Origin: Zingiber officinale
Lineage: Eukaryota; Streptophyta; Magnoliopsida; Zingiberales; Zingiberaceae
Reading direction: 5' to 3'
Length of the DNA: 64,000 nt
NCBI RefSeq assembly: GCF_018446385.1
Contig: NC_056004.1
Coordinates: 24,124,492-24,188,491 of the forward strand
Of the stretch, positions 21,886 to 32,758 are shown piece by piece. A program made the translations under genes and the position numbers. Positions within the stretch are counted from its first letter, which is position 1, and every line of letters starts with the position of its first letter. Below the pieces are notes generated by a model. The model saw nothing but the letters and a program-made list of their open reading frames with translations, made no database searches and was not told the origin of the DNA.

Positions 21886-22990
21886 CATTGTCAAGTTTCC
21901 ATCATAGAACTCCTTTCCTGCTTGCACCGTGGAGTGTCTACGAGTGATAATACCAAAAGGAGCATCGCGGAGCAGCATGTCATAGAGGAGAGTCTAAGTG
22001 TGGAGGATATGCTTCTCTGAAAGCTGAGCAGCCAACTGGAGTTCCATATTGAGCTGAAGACCAAAGGTCTGCATGAGGAAGTAGTGGGCATAGTGAAGGG
22101 GAAAGGGAATGCAACTAGGAGAACTATGGTGGCAATCGACAAGGCCCCGGAGCTTCATATAGCCAGCCCAGGAGGGGAGGAGGATCTGCCTCCATCCTCA
22201 TTGCCGCTGTTGATGATGACAGCCATGGCAAGGGAGGCTATGGAACCCATGTTGGACATGTATTGGGCATGGTAATCATGAGGGGCACAGAGAGTAGAGC
22301 CAACGAGGTAGAGTGGCTGGACTAGGCGTTCGTCCTGGATAACATAGACGGGCGTGGTGCTGTAGTCGACAATCATGCACACACAGTTTTGCTTGAAGAG
22401 GAAGCGGGACGCCTGTGGGATGTCGATGGTCGGATAGTGGAGGCCCATATAGGGGTTGAGATCATTGCACTTGGACTCGACCACCATCTCGCTGTGCTCG
22501 TCTTCATGGAATTGGTACACCATCACATGGTCATAGCAGGTGAGCTCGCGGACGTGATCGACGATGGTGTCACAAAGGAGATGGACGTCGCCACCGAGGA
22601 GAGTCTGGAGGAGGGAGATGGCTTGGATGACAAGCTTCTGGAACTGGACGACTCCGACAATGGAGAGGGCGGGGTCTTCGGCTCGGGCAGGCTTGAGGTC
22701 CAACACGATGCCGACATCGATGCGTTGGAGGATAGCATAGAAGGGTTTACAGGAGGTGCGAGAGTGGATCTAGAGGGGGTTGAGAAGGGCGATCTTGCGA
22801 GCGGCAGTGGTGCGCTCTAGGAAAGCCGCGGCGGAGGCGGTGAATTGAGAGGGAACAGACGTCGGCGCCAAGAGCGAGAGCGGGAGGATGAGGGGCGTCG
22901 AAGGAGGGGACCAGCTCGGTCAATAGGTCGAGCGTGTTCTCGCCGTAGGCTGCAAAAGGTGAAATTGCTGTCCCCAGTGTCCTCATTGCA
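21886..22990 (-). pseudogene. PHYB-like: Phytochrome B-type pseudogene fragment
   Basis: Part of a red/far-red photoreceptor gene covering the end of the PAS domain, the whole GAF domain and the start of the PHY domain. Read downward: Y-G-E-N-T-L-D-L-L (22960s), I-D-V-G-I-V-L-D-L (22710), D-P-A-L-S-I, F-H-E-D-E-H (22510), [10 protein letters not shown] (22410), then [18 protein letters not shown] (about 22050-22010). Lesions are a frameshift near 22845, a TAG replacing the Trp codon near 22775, a TAG replacing a Gln codon near 22005, and no upstream N-terminus or downstream PHY/kinase-like part. The bilin-attachment Cys of the family (in G-C-H-A-Q-Y-M) is Tyr here (D-Y-H-A-Q-Y-M, near 22287). 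The sequence fits the B-type better than A-type. GC-rich, unlike its surroundings. Confidence 0.92.
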
Positions 22991-23511
22991 CCCAACCAAG
23001 ATCTTCACGAGGTAGATAAATCATGATAATAAAGAGGAAAAGTGATGAGTGGGGTGAGATATACAGGGTTCAGAGATTTACGCCCTACCATCCTTATGAT
23101 TCAACTCCGCATTCTCAGTTGCAAATGACCCCGTGGGGTTGTGTTCTCACTGTAGGCGATGATGAGGAACGAGGACAGAGAGGAAAGCAAAGTTGCGAAA
23201 GGACAACGACAAAGAGGAAGGGTTTCAGGGTGAAGTCGTAGATTAATTCGTCGGGTAAGATACATTGGGGGTTAAAAAAGGTGATAAAATTGTGACTTTT
23301 AATAGCGCACTTTATTAGCGCGGTTAATATTTAATTTTAATAATATATTTTGCACGCCGTAGAAAAGTTTATTAAAAACGTATACTTTCACATGTCATTA
23401 TTTGTAAAAATATAATACTTTCCGCAACATACTTAATTGGGCATACCATAAAACTACTATTAACGGTGTGCCTTAATTGTGTGTTGTTGATGACGTGCTA
23501 CGAAAAGTAAA
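22991..23511. other. Spacer between PHYB relic and CACTA-like end
   Basis: Upstream side of the phytochrome relic. No recognisable protein-coding remnant. The last 280 bases are AT-rich with GCGC-bearing short motifs (TAGCGC, 23302 and 23316), possibly subterminal DNA of the transposon end at 23524. Confidence 0.4.
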
Positions 23512-23524
23512 ATTTGTTGTAGTG
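23512..23524 (-). mobile_element. CACTA-type terminal inverted repeat, orphan end
   Basis: ATTTGTTGTAGTG, whose complement CACTACAACAAAT is the end sequence of the complete CACTA element at 38600-43984. No partner end was found within about 5 kb to the left, so the element is truncated or its other end is outside what I can recognise. Confidence 0.5.
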
Positions 23525-24254
23525 ATAGTAACCAGAGTACACTGTTATCTTATGGAGAAGTTCAAATACAAGATTGATTATCTTGGAATCTTGCACATTT
23601 GATATACTATGATCGTTCACCTATAAAAGTAGTTCTGATATAAATTAGGTGGGAATTTGATACTATTGGTGTGGGAAGCATCCGACGATCGAACCTTAGT
23701 TTTGATAATGGCAAAGGGATTCAAAGTTAAGTTTAATTGTTATCTAATGTGTATGATTGAGTGTTTCAAGAAAGTCCTAACTGCGGTTAGGCAAGGGGAA
23801 AACCCTAGGGGGTGGTAACCCTATGCGAGAAGTTTTGGCGGTTCGGAGCTTCGGGCAAAAATCCTAGGGGGTGGTAACCCTACGTTAAAATCATGGTGTC
23901 GCGAACCGGGTAGAAGTCTGGATGGGTCGAGGACCGGACATCCAGCATGAAGACCAGAAGCATCGGACGCTGAGCAAAAGTCCAGTCGATCTGGAGAATT
24001 GCACTAGCAACAGGTAAATCTCCTGAGTGTAGTAGGTGAGGACGCGTTTCCCACAGAGGGAACAGTAGGCGTCGGGTCGACCTAGGATTTCCGATCGGAA
24101 ATCCGAAGTCAGACCCGGACAGTCCGAAGACTGTCAGAATATTTCATTATCATTATTAATATCTGTGCTAACTTGGTTTAGCAGGATGTGTTTGTATTTG
24201 TAGACTAACATGTTTTGCAGGGCCAAAAACTAGAGTTTAGCCTCGGATGAACAG

Positions 24255-24475
24255 TGTCCGAGGCGCCTCCATGGGGCTTGGAGGCGCCTCGGGTGCAAGC
24301 CGAAACCAGCTGTCCAGAGGAGCTGGAGGCGCCTTGGACCAGGGCTTGAAGGCGCCTTGAGGAGGCTTGAAGGTGCCTTAAACCTGATAAGGTGCGACCA
24401 GGTTTGTGCTGATCCACCCGTGCGACTCGGCGGCCTGGAGGCGCCTTGGACAGGCTTGGAGGCGCCTCCAGCACT
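24255..24475. promoter_or_regulatory. GGCGCC palindrome array and TATA box of family B LTR 1
   Basis: About eight GAGGCGCCTC / GGAGGCGCCTT units, ending a few bases before TATAAAAG (about 24477-24484). The equivalent in LTR 2 is 29440-29695 with TATAAAAG at 29700. Open frames on the minus strand here (94-116 codons) are repeat translations. Confidence 0.75.
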
Positions 24476-24540
24476 GTATAAAAGAGGGATTCGAGCAGCA
24501 CCTTTTTCCAACAATTAAAAAGAGATATTCCTCCTGTGCG

Positions 24541-24966
24541 CTGCTTACGTAACGACCTCGATGTGCTATTTCAAGTTTCCGACGACCCGGAGCTCCGCTA
24601 TTTTAGATTCTGTCGTTCGGTATCATTTTCATTATTGCACTCATTGTAACTCATATTCTGTACTATTGTTTCGAGCTTATAGTTGTTGCCCATCGTAAGC
24701 GATCAACGATCGCGGGCCTTGGAGTAGGAGTCGCCACAGGCTCCTACTCGACGCTGCTTACGTAACGACCTCGACGTGTTGTTTCAAGTTTCCTACGATC
24801 CGGAGCTCCGCTATTTTAGATTCTGTCGTTCGGTATCATTTTCATTATTGCACTCATTGTAACTCATATTCTGTACTATTGTTTCGAGCTTATAGTTGTT
24901 GCCTACCGGAAGCGATCAACAATCGCGGGCCTTGGAGTAGGAGTCGCCACAGGCTCCGAACCAAAT
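24541..24966 (+). repeat. 213-bp tandem duplication inside LTR 1
   Basis: Both units begin CTGCTTACGTAACGACCTCG and run through GGAGTAGGAGTCGCC. LTR 2 has a single unit, so the duplication arose after insertion or by template switching in LTR 1. Confidence 0.9.
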
Positions 24967-25103
24967 AACTCCTCGTGTCTTTGTGTGTTGCTTTGTCTTC
25001 TTTACTTTATTCCGCTTCTTTAACTCGTACGATTTACGAATTCGAAAATAGTGAAAGCCACAAGCGCTATTCACCCCCCTTCTAGCGCTTTCGATCCAAC
25101 AAT

Positions 25104-25115
25104 TGGTATCAGAGC
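25104..25115 (+). other. Primer binding site, family B copy 1
   Basis: TGGTATCAGAGC two bases after LTR 1. Complement of the initiator-Met tRNA 3' end. Confidence 0.92.
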
Positions 25116-25362
25116 GGGGTAGCGTTGATCTGGTGCAACCACCAATCACGTATCTTTTTCGTGGTTACTTTTAGTTTTACGGAGTCAATTAGAATTAGCT
25201 TAATAGCTACATTCTAATTTTTTTTTGCTCGGAATCGATTTTTACTCGAAGTTAGTGCAACACCACTCGAGTTCGTTTCTTTCTTATTTTTTTCATACTG
25301 CACTGCTAATCCAGGATCAAGTCATGATACATTTTTCTCTTCTTTGTATGCAAGTTTTTTTA

Positions 25363-26921
25363 ATGGCCCTCTAAGAAGGCTTTAGCACTGCTCGGCCCCC
25401 GCTCTTCTCTGGAGATGATTTTGCATATTGGAAGAACTGGATGGAATACCACCTCAAGACGCAAGTCGAGATGTGGATTATTATCCAAACCGGTCTCGAG
25501 CTTCCACGCGACGACATCGGAGAACTCGTCTCATGCACCAATTGGGATGCTAGCATAAAGAAGAAGGTGGAAGCTGATGCCAAAGCAACCTGCATGCTAC
25601 AATGCGGCCTTTCAAAAGAAGAACTCAACAGAGTTGGACCATTCTCAAGTGCAAAAGAGTTGTGGAACAAACTAATCGAGCTGCACGAGGGCACCTCCGA
25701 TGCTAAAGTAAGTAAGCGCGACTTAATTTTCAACAAATTATACAATATTAAAATGCAGGAAGGTGAGATGGCCAGCCAGCTCCATGCACGCATCCAGGAC
25801 CTACTCAACGGGCTTCATGCGATTGACCAAAAGGTGGAGAACAGGGACATCATAAGATATGCCTTAAACGCCTTTCCAAGGAATACTTTGTGGGCATCCA
25901 TGGTAGATGCTTACAAGGTTTCCAAGGATCTTTCTTCTATTAAATTAGACGAAATGCTTTCTGAATTCGAGTTGAATGAGCAGATTAATGCACGCTCGGT
26001 CGAAAAGGATATAGCTTTGGTTTCAGGTACTAGCAGAACGCGCGAACCGACATCAAGGCGCAAATCCAAACTCGAGTCCAAAGACGAATCGGACGCAGAG
26101 GACGAAGACGAAGTTATTTCCGAATTGATAAAGCTCGTACGGAAGATATGCAAGTCGAAAAAGGCAACTCAAACAAACACAAAGGACAGATCTAGAGTCA
26201 CCTGCTACGGTTGTAACCAGAAGGGGCACTACAAGCCGGATTGTCCAAACAAAAAGCAACGCAAAAAGAAGGTATTGAAGGCAACCTGGTCTGAGTTGTC
26301 AAACAAATCTGAGACTGATGAAGAAGAACTGAAGAGCTTCCTCGCATTACCAATGCAAGCAACATCATCGAAACTGAGACCGAGTCCGAGACTGAAGCCG
26401 AGAACGAATCAGAAACCGAGTCTGAGCAAAGCAATGGATCCGAAGATCCAAACCACACTGTAAGTGCCTTACTCGCCGAAACTCAATTAGACGATTTAAA
26501 AAATATTGTTCCTTATTTATTGAAAAATTTGGCTAAATCTAACGTTCGGGTCAAGTCACTTCAAAAGGAGGTAACATCCCTTAAGGATGCGACTGACTTG
26601 AATTCTTTAAATGAGCCAGTTCAAATTGGAAACTCAACTCAAGTCAAACAACTTGAGGAAGAAAATTCTAATTTGAAAACTCAAATTAAAGAACTCAAAG
26701 ACACGTTGGAACGGTTCACTTTGGGTTCCAAGAATCTAGATCTGATTCTTGGAAAACAGCGAGTCGTTTACAACAAATCTGGACTTGGATTCAGAACCAA
26801 AAGTAAGTATAAATCATATCTATCTCTAGTAAATAGAAATAATAGAAACATAATTCAAGCATGGGTCCCCAAGTCAATCTTGGTTAATCAAGTTGGACCT
26901 GGTCACTATTGGGTCCCCTAG
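25363..26921 (+). pseudogene. Family B gag, copy 1 (broken)
   Basis: Copia-like gag gene. The ATG at 25363 is followed after two codons by TAA where copy 2 has CAA. A long frame then runs to about 26360, where a one-base deletion (compared with copy 2) shifts it; the frame of the rest ends at TAG 26919-26921. Visible parts are a gag core with Y-W-K-N and A-K-E-L-W-N-K-L-I-E-L-H-E-G, one CCHC knuckle starting at 26203 (CYGC...H...C), an acidic Ser/Glu region, a Leu/Glu coiled coil (about 26580-26720), and a tail with A-W-V-P-K and H-Y-W-V-P directly before the stop. Copy 2 reads through that last stop by about 28 codons. Confidence 0.88.
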
Positions 26922-27009
26922 GATCAAATCCATTTCCTTGATAGATCATATCGAGGCTATGATCCAAGGGGAGCTAATAGAAAATCTATCTCAATAAATA
27001 GAAAAAATT

Positions 27010-28808
27010 GATTGATGCTTGTTTATTTATTTTCCTTGCAATATACATGCTTAGACTAGGATAGCTTAAGGATCTAGGCGTAATTTACACTTGCTAGTTA
27101 AATCTAGGAGTTTCAAAAAGAAAATTAAATATATATTTCTTTGAGCGATTCTATCTAGGAAGGGGTGGATGATCTCATACCCAAGAAGGCCTAGAGCCTC
27201 GCCCTGACCTGAGAATCAATCATGGAAAGACATATTTAATTAACTAATTGAAAAATCTAAGTTTAACTCAAATGTAAATTAATCCTTAAAAATAACATAA
27301 ATTAAAGATAATCATCTCACAAACTTACTTAAGATTACTTGATAGATAATTTAGAATCGGGTGAGATGAATCTAGATTCAAATAAGTTCAAATTTAAGCA
27401 AATTTAATTAAAATCAACTAAACTCAATCAACCATTATTTGAAAATCTTTTGAAAATTTTTTAAAAATCATTTTAATTTGAAAATCTTTTAAAAATTATT
27501 TTAAAAATCATTTTAAAAATCACTTTAAAAATCTTTTAAAAATCATTTTAAAAATCTTTTGAAAATTCTTTAAAAATCTTTTAAAAATCATTTGAAAATT
27601 CTTTAAAAATCATTTTAAAAATCTTTTGAAAATTCTTTTAAAAATTATTTTAAAAATCATTTTAAAAATTCTTTAAAAATCATTTTAAAAATCATTTGAA
27701 AATCTTTTAAAAATCATTTTAAAAATATTTTGAAAATTCTTTAAATTTTTTTTAAAAATAATATTAAAAATCATTTTAAAAATCTTTTACAAATATTTTA
27801 AAAATCTTTTGAAAATTCTTTAAAAATATTTTAAAAATATTTTGAAAATTCTTTAAAAATCTTTTAAAAATTATTTTAAAATCACTTTGAAAATTCTTTA
27901 AAAATCATTTTTTAAATCTTTTGAAAATTCTTTAAAAATTATTTTAAATTTTTTTTTAAAATTCTTTAAAAATATTTTAAAAATTATTTTAAAAACATTT
28001 TAAAAATTCTTCAAAAATCTTTTAAAAATCTTTTGAAAATACTTTTAAAATATTTTTAAAACCATTTTAAAAATTCTTTAAAAATCATTTTAAAAATCAT
28101 TTAAAAATCATTTTAAAAATCTTTTGAAAATTCTTTAAAAATATTTTTAAAATCATTTTAAAAATCTTTTGAAAATATTTCAAAAATCATTTTAAAATTC
28201 TTTTGAAAACTCTTTAAAATACTTTTTAAAATCATTAAAAATAATTTGAAAATATTTTAAAAATCATTTTAAAAATCTTTTGAAAATTCTTTTAAAATCT
28301 TTTAAAAAGCATTTGGAAAATCATTTGAAAATCTTTTAAAAATCCTTTGAAAAATTAGTTCAAAAAAGTATTTAAAAAATTTCATTTAAATCTTTCAAAA
28401 TGCTTTGAAAAAATCATCTGATAAATATTTTAAAATTATTTGAAAATTTTAAAAATTATTTCTCAAACTTAGATTTTACAATCCTTAAAAAAAATTGTGG
28501 TTCCAAATTTATGACAATTTTTTTTCAAAATTTTAAAAGAAACACTTCGATTTTAAATGTTTACAAGAAAATTATTTTAAAAAGCTAAGTGTTTACTTAT
28601 ATACTCATTTTACTCTCTTATTTATTTTGATATATGGCAAAGGGGGAGAGTATAAGAAAATTCAAAGAAAATTAAAGAAAATTTAAAATAAGGGGGAGCT
28701 TATATTAAGGGGGAATTTTAATGTGCTTATGTTTTATTTATGTTTGCGCTTATTTATTTTTATCTTTATTGTATTTTTTACTTAACTTTGAATTTCGGTT
28801 GTCATAAT
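27010..28808 (+). other. Post-gag non-coding region of family B copy 1
   Basis: No pol frame. Contains a short block (about 27145-27235) shared with 32150-32240 and, on the opposite strand, with 48640-48710, then the minisatellite, then AT-rich DNA ending in GGGGGAG-type purine runs. Confidence 0.75.
27400..28460. repeat. AT-rich minisatellite TTTTAAAAATC(A/T)
   Basis: About 1.06 kb of degenerate 10-14 bp units such as TTTTAAAAATCA, TTTGAAAATTC and TTTAAAAATC. Found in the same place in copy 2 (32440-32758), where it is cut short. Confidence 0.92.
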
Positions 28809-28822
28809 AAAAAAGGGGAGAT
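28809..28822 (+). other. Polypurine tract of family B
   Basis: AAAAAAGGGGAGAT directly upstream of LTR 2. Confidence 0.8.
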
Positions 28823-30117
28823 TGTTGGTGCGGGAAGCATCCGACGATCGAACCTTAGTTTTGATAATGACAAAGGCATTCAAAGTTAAGTTTAATTGTT
28901 ATCTAATGTGTATGATTGAGTGTTTTAGGAAAGTTCTAGCTGCGGTTAGGCAAGGGGAAAACCCTAGGGGGTGGTAACCCTAGGTCATAGGGGGTGGTAA
29001 CCCTATGCGAGAAGTCTTGGCGGTTCGGAGCTTCGGGCAAAAATCCTAGGGGGCGGTAACCCTACGTTAAAATCCTGGTGTCGCGAATTGGGTAGAAGTC
29101 TGGATGGGTCGAGGACCGGACATCCAACATGAAGACCGGAAGCATCAGACGCTGAGCAAAAGTCCAGTCGATCTGGAGGATCGCACTGGCAACAGGTAAA
29201 TCTCCTGAGTGGAGTAGGTGAGAACGTGTTCCCCGCTGAGGGAACAGTAGGCGTCGGGTCGACCTAGAATTTCCGGTCGGAAATCCGAAGTTAGACCCGG
29301 ACAGTCCGAAGACTGTCAGAATATTTCATTATCATGATTAATATCTGTGCTAACATGGTTTTACAGGATGTGTTTGTATTTGTAGACTAACATGTTTTGC
29401 AGGGCAAAAAACTAGAGTTTAGCTCGGATGAACAGTGTCCGAGGCGCCTCCATGGGGCTTGGAGGCGCCTCGGGTGCAAGCCGAAGCCAGCTGTCCAGAG
29501 GAGCTGGAGGCGCCTCGGATGAAGCTGGAGGCGCCTTGGACCAGGGTTTGAAGGCGCCTTGAGGAGGCTTGAAGACACCTTAAACCTGATAGGGTGTGAC
29601 CAGGTTTGCGCTGATCCACCCGTGCGACTCAGCGGCATGGAGGCGCCTTGGATAGGTTTGGAGGCGCCTTGGACAGGCTTGGAGGCGCCTCCAGCACTGT
29701 ATAAAAGAGGGATTCGAGCAACACCTTTTTCCAACAATTAAAAAGAGTTATTCCTCCTATGCGCTGCTTACGTAACGACCTCGACGTGCTGTTTCAAGTT
29801 TCCGATGACCCGGAGCTCCGCTATTTTAGATTCTGTCGTTCGGTATCATTTTCATTATTGCACTCATTGTAACTCATATTCTGTAATATTGTTTCGAGCT
29901 TATAGTTGTTGCCCACCGGAAGCGATCAACGATCGCGAGCCTTGGAGTAGGAGTAGCCACAGGCTCTGAACCAAGTAACTCCTCGTGTCTTTGTGTGTTT
30001 CTTTGTCTTCTTTACATTATTCCGCTGCTTTAACTCGTACGATTTACGAATTCAAAAAATAGTGAAAGCCACGAGCGCTATTCACCCCCCCCCCCCTCTA
30101 GCGCTTTCGATCCAACA
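28823..30117 (+). repeat. Family B LTR 2 (shared by copies 1 and 2)
   Basis: Starts TGTTGGTGCGGGAAGC and ends GATCCAACA; it is followed by a primer site at 30120-30131. Acts as 3' LTR for copy 1 and 5' LTR for copy 2. 1295 bp; clearly more diverged from LTR 1 than the two family A LTRs are from each other. Confidence 0.9.
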
Positions 30118-30119
30118 AT

Positions 30120-30131
30120 TGGTATCAGAGC
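30120..30131 (+). other. Primer binding site, family B copy 2
   Basis: TGGTATCAGAGC two bases after LTR 2. Confidence 0.92.
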
Positions 30132-30380
30132 GGGGTAGCGTTGATCTGGTGCAACCACCAATCACGCATCTTTTTTCGTGGTTACTTTTAGTTTTACGGA
30201 GTCAATTAGAATTAGCTTAATAGCTACATTCTAATTTTTTTTTTGCTTGGAATCGATTTTTACTCGAAGTTAGTGCAACACCACTCGAGTTCGTTTCTTT
30301 CTTATTTTTTTCATACCGCACTGCTAATCCAGGATCAAGTCCTGGTACATTTTTCTCTTCTTTGTGTGCAAGTTTTTTTA

Positions 30381-32007
30381 ATGGCCCTCCAAGAAGGCTT
30401 TAGCACTGCTCGCCCCCCGCTCTTCTCCGGAGATGATTTTGCATATTGGAAGAACCGGATAGAATACCACCTTAAGACGCAAGTCGAGATGTGGATTATT
30501 ATCCAGACCGGTCTCGAGCTTCCACGCGACGGCACCGAAGAACTCGTCTCATGCACCAATTGGGATGCTAGCATAAAGAAGAAGGTGGAAGCTGATGCCA
30601 AAGCAACCTGCATGCCACAATGCGGCCTTTCAAAAGAAGAACTCAATAGAGTTGGACCATTCTCAAGTGCAAAAGAGTTGTAGAACATACTAATCGAGCT
30701 GCACGAGGGCAACTCCGATGCTAAAGTAAGTAAGTGCGACTTAATTTTCAACAAATTATACAATATTAAAATGCAGGAAGGTGAGATGGCCAGCCAGCTC
30801 CATGCACGCATCCAGGACCTACTCAACGGGCTTCATGCGATCGACCAAAAGGTGGAGAACAGGGGCGTCATAAGGTATGCCTTAAACGTCTTTCCAAGGA
30901 ATACCTTGTGGGCATCCATGGTAGATGCTTACAAGGTTTCCAAGGATCTTTCTTCTATTAAATTAGACGAAATGCTTTCTGAATTCGAGTTGAATGAGCA
31001 GATTAATGCACACCCGGTCGAAAAGGATATAGCTTTGGTTTCAGGTACTAGCAGAACGCACGAATCGACATCAAGGCGCAAATCCAAACTCGAGTCCAAA
31101 GACGAATCGGACGCAGAGGACGAAGACGAAGTTATTTTCGAACTGATAAAGCTCGTACGGAAGATATGCAAGTCGAAAAAGGAAACTCAAATAAACACAA
31201 AGGACATATCTGGAGTCACCTGCTACGGTTGTAACCAGAAGGGGCACTACAAGCCGGATTGTCCAAACAAAAAGCAACGCAAAAAGAAGGCATTGAAGGA
31301 AACTTGGTCCGAGTCGTCAGACGAATCCGAGACTGATGAAGAAGAACCGAAGAGCTTCCTCGCATTACCAGTGCAAGCAAACATCGTCGAAACTGAGACC
31401 GAGTCCGAGACTGAAGCCGAGAACGAATCAGAAACCGAGTCTGAGCAAAGCAACGGATCCGAAGATCCAAACCACACTGTAAGTGCCTTACTCGCCGAAA
31501 CTCAATTAGACAATTTAAAAGATATTGTTCCTTATTTATTGATAAAGTTGGTTAAATCTAACGTTCGGGTCTCCCTCCAAAAGGAGGTAACATCCCTTAA
31601 GGATGCGACTGACTTGAGTTCTTTAAATGAGCCATTTCAAATTGGAAACTCAACTCAAGTCAAACAACTTGAGGAAGAAAATTCTAATTTGAAAACTCAA
31701 AGACACGTTGGAACGGTTCACTTTGGGTTCCAAGAATCTAGATCTGATTCTTGGAAAACAGCGAGCCGTTTACAACAAATTTGGACTTGGATTCAGAACC
31801 AAAAGTAAGTATAAATCATATCTATCTCTAGTAAATAGAAATAATAGAAACATAATTCAAGCATGGGTCCCCAAGTCAAACTTGGTTAATCAAGTTGGAC
31901 CTGGTCACTATTGGGTCCCCAAGGATCAGATCCATTTCCTTGATAGACCATATCGAGTCTATGATCCAAGGGGAGCTAATAGAAAATCTATCTCAATAAA
32001 TAGATAA
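30381..32007 (+). pseudogene. Family B gag, copy 2 (nearly intact)
   Basis: Same protein as copy 1, starting at a good ATG (30381, M-A-L-Q-E-G-F). Lesions are a TAG at 30681 (codon 101, Trp in copy 1) and a 14-bp deletion at about 31700 between two ACTCAAA direct repeats, which shifts the frame. The tail then continues in another frame through A-W-V-P-K and H-Y-W-V-P-K to N-R and TAG at 32005-32007. One CCHC knuckle at codons 281-294. Undamaged length would be about 540-550 residues. No pol follows. Confidence 0.88.
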
Positions 32008-32758
32008 AATTGATTGATGCTTGTTTATTTATTTTCTTTGCAATATACATGCTTAGACTATGATAGCTTAAGGATCTAGGCGTAATTTACACTTGCTAGT
32101 TAAATCTAGGAGTTTCAAAAAGAAAATTAAATATATATTTCTTTGAGCGATTCTGTCTAGAAAGGGGTGGATGATCTCATACCCAAGAAGGCCTAGAGCC
32201 TCGCCCTGACCTGGGAATCAATCATGGAAAGACATATTTAATTAACTAATTGGAAAACCTAAGTTTAACTCAAATGTAAATTAATCCTTAAAAATAACAT
32301 AAATTAAAGATAATCATCTCACAAAATTACTTAAGATTACTTGATAGATAATTTAGAATCGGGTGAGATGAATCTAGATTCAAATAAGTTCAAATTGTTC
32401 AAAATTTAAGCAAATTTAATTAAAATCAACTAAACCCAATCAACCATTATTTGAAAATCTTTTGAAAATTTTTTAAAAATCATTTTAATTTGAAAATTTT
32501 TTAAAAATCATTTTAATTTGAAAATATTTTAAAAATCATTTGAAAATTCTTTAAAAATCATTTTAAAAATCATTTTAAAAATCTTTTGAAAATTCTTTAA
32601 AAATCTTTTAAAAATCATTTTAAAAATCATTTGAAAATTCTTTAAAAATCATTTTAAAAATCACTTTAAAAATCATTTTAAAAATCTTTTGAAAATTCTT
32701 TAAAAATATTTTGAAAATTCTTTAAAAATCTTTTAAAAATTATTTTAAAAATCATTTA
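32008..32758. other. Post-gag region and truncated minisatellite of copy 2
   Basis: Near-identical to 27010-27400 for about 430 bases, including the conserved block at about 32150-32240. About 320 bp of minisatellite follow, up to the junction with family C. Confidence 0.8.

Larger units (their letters stand above)
23664..25101 (+). repeat. Family B LTR 1 (1438 bp)
   Basis: Order: gag-element start motif GGGAAGCATCCGACGATCG; AGGGGGTGGTAACCCTA repeats; GGCGCC palindrome array (about 24255-24475); TATA box (about 24478-24484); a 213-bp tandem duplication (24541-24753 and 24754-24966); TTCACCCCCC tract; end GATCCAACA. Confidence 0.88.
23664..30117 (+). mobile_element. Family B copy 1: gag-only LTR retrotransposon
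   Basis: LTR 23664-25101, primer site 25104-25115, gag relic 25363-26921, minisatellite about 27400-28460, polypurine tract 28809-28822, LTR 28823-30117. No pol. The first LTR starts TATTGG instead of TGTTGG, a G-to-A change. It shares the LTR at 28823-30117 with a second internal region (copy 2), giving an LTR-internal-LTR-internal arrangement. The 5' flank is GATAC; the far end of copy 2 is truncated, so no duplication can be tested. Confidence 0.85.
30118..32758 (+). mobile_element. Family B copy 2 internal region (3' truncated)
   Basis: Primer site, gag and start of the minisatellite as in copy 1. It ends abruptly at about 32758 in a family C LTR remnant, so the 3' LTR and most of the minisatellite are missing. 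Confidence 0.85.

Noticed and set aside
22389..22820. 143-codon plus-strand open frame and neighbouring frames opposite the PHYB relic
   Set aside because: Antisense shadow of the GC-rich phytochrome sequence, which is clearly read on the minus strand.
23090..23170. Minus-strand I-I-A-Y-S-E-N-T, like a phytochrome PAS motif
   Set aside because: Only eight residues, no matching flanks, and the true counterpart (A-Y-G-E-N-T-L-D-L-L) is already present at about 22960. Could be a fragment, but unsupported.
24230..24514. Minus-strand frames of 94-116 codons in family B LTRs
   Set aside because: Repeat translations of the GGCGCC array on the non-transcribed strand.
25371..25808. Minus-strand 145-163 codon frames over family B gag (also 30335-30826)
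   Set aside because: Shadows of gag, whose plus frame has zinc knuckle and gag motifs.
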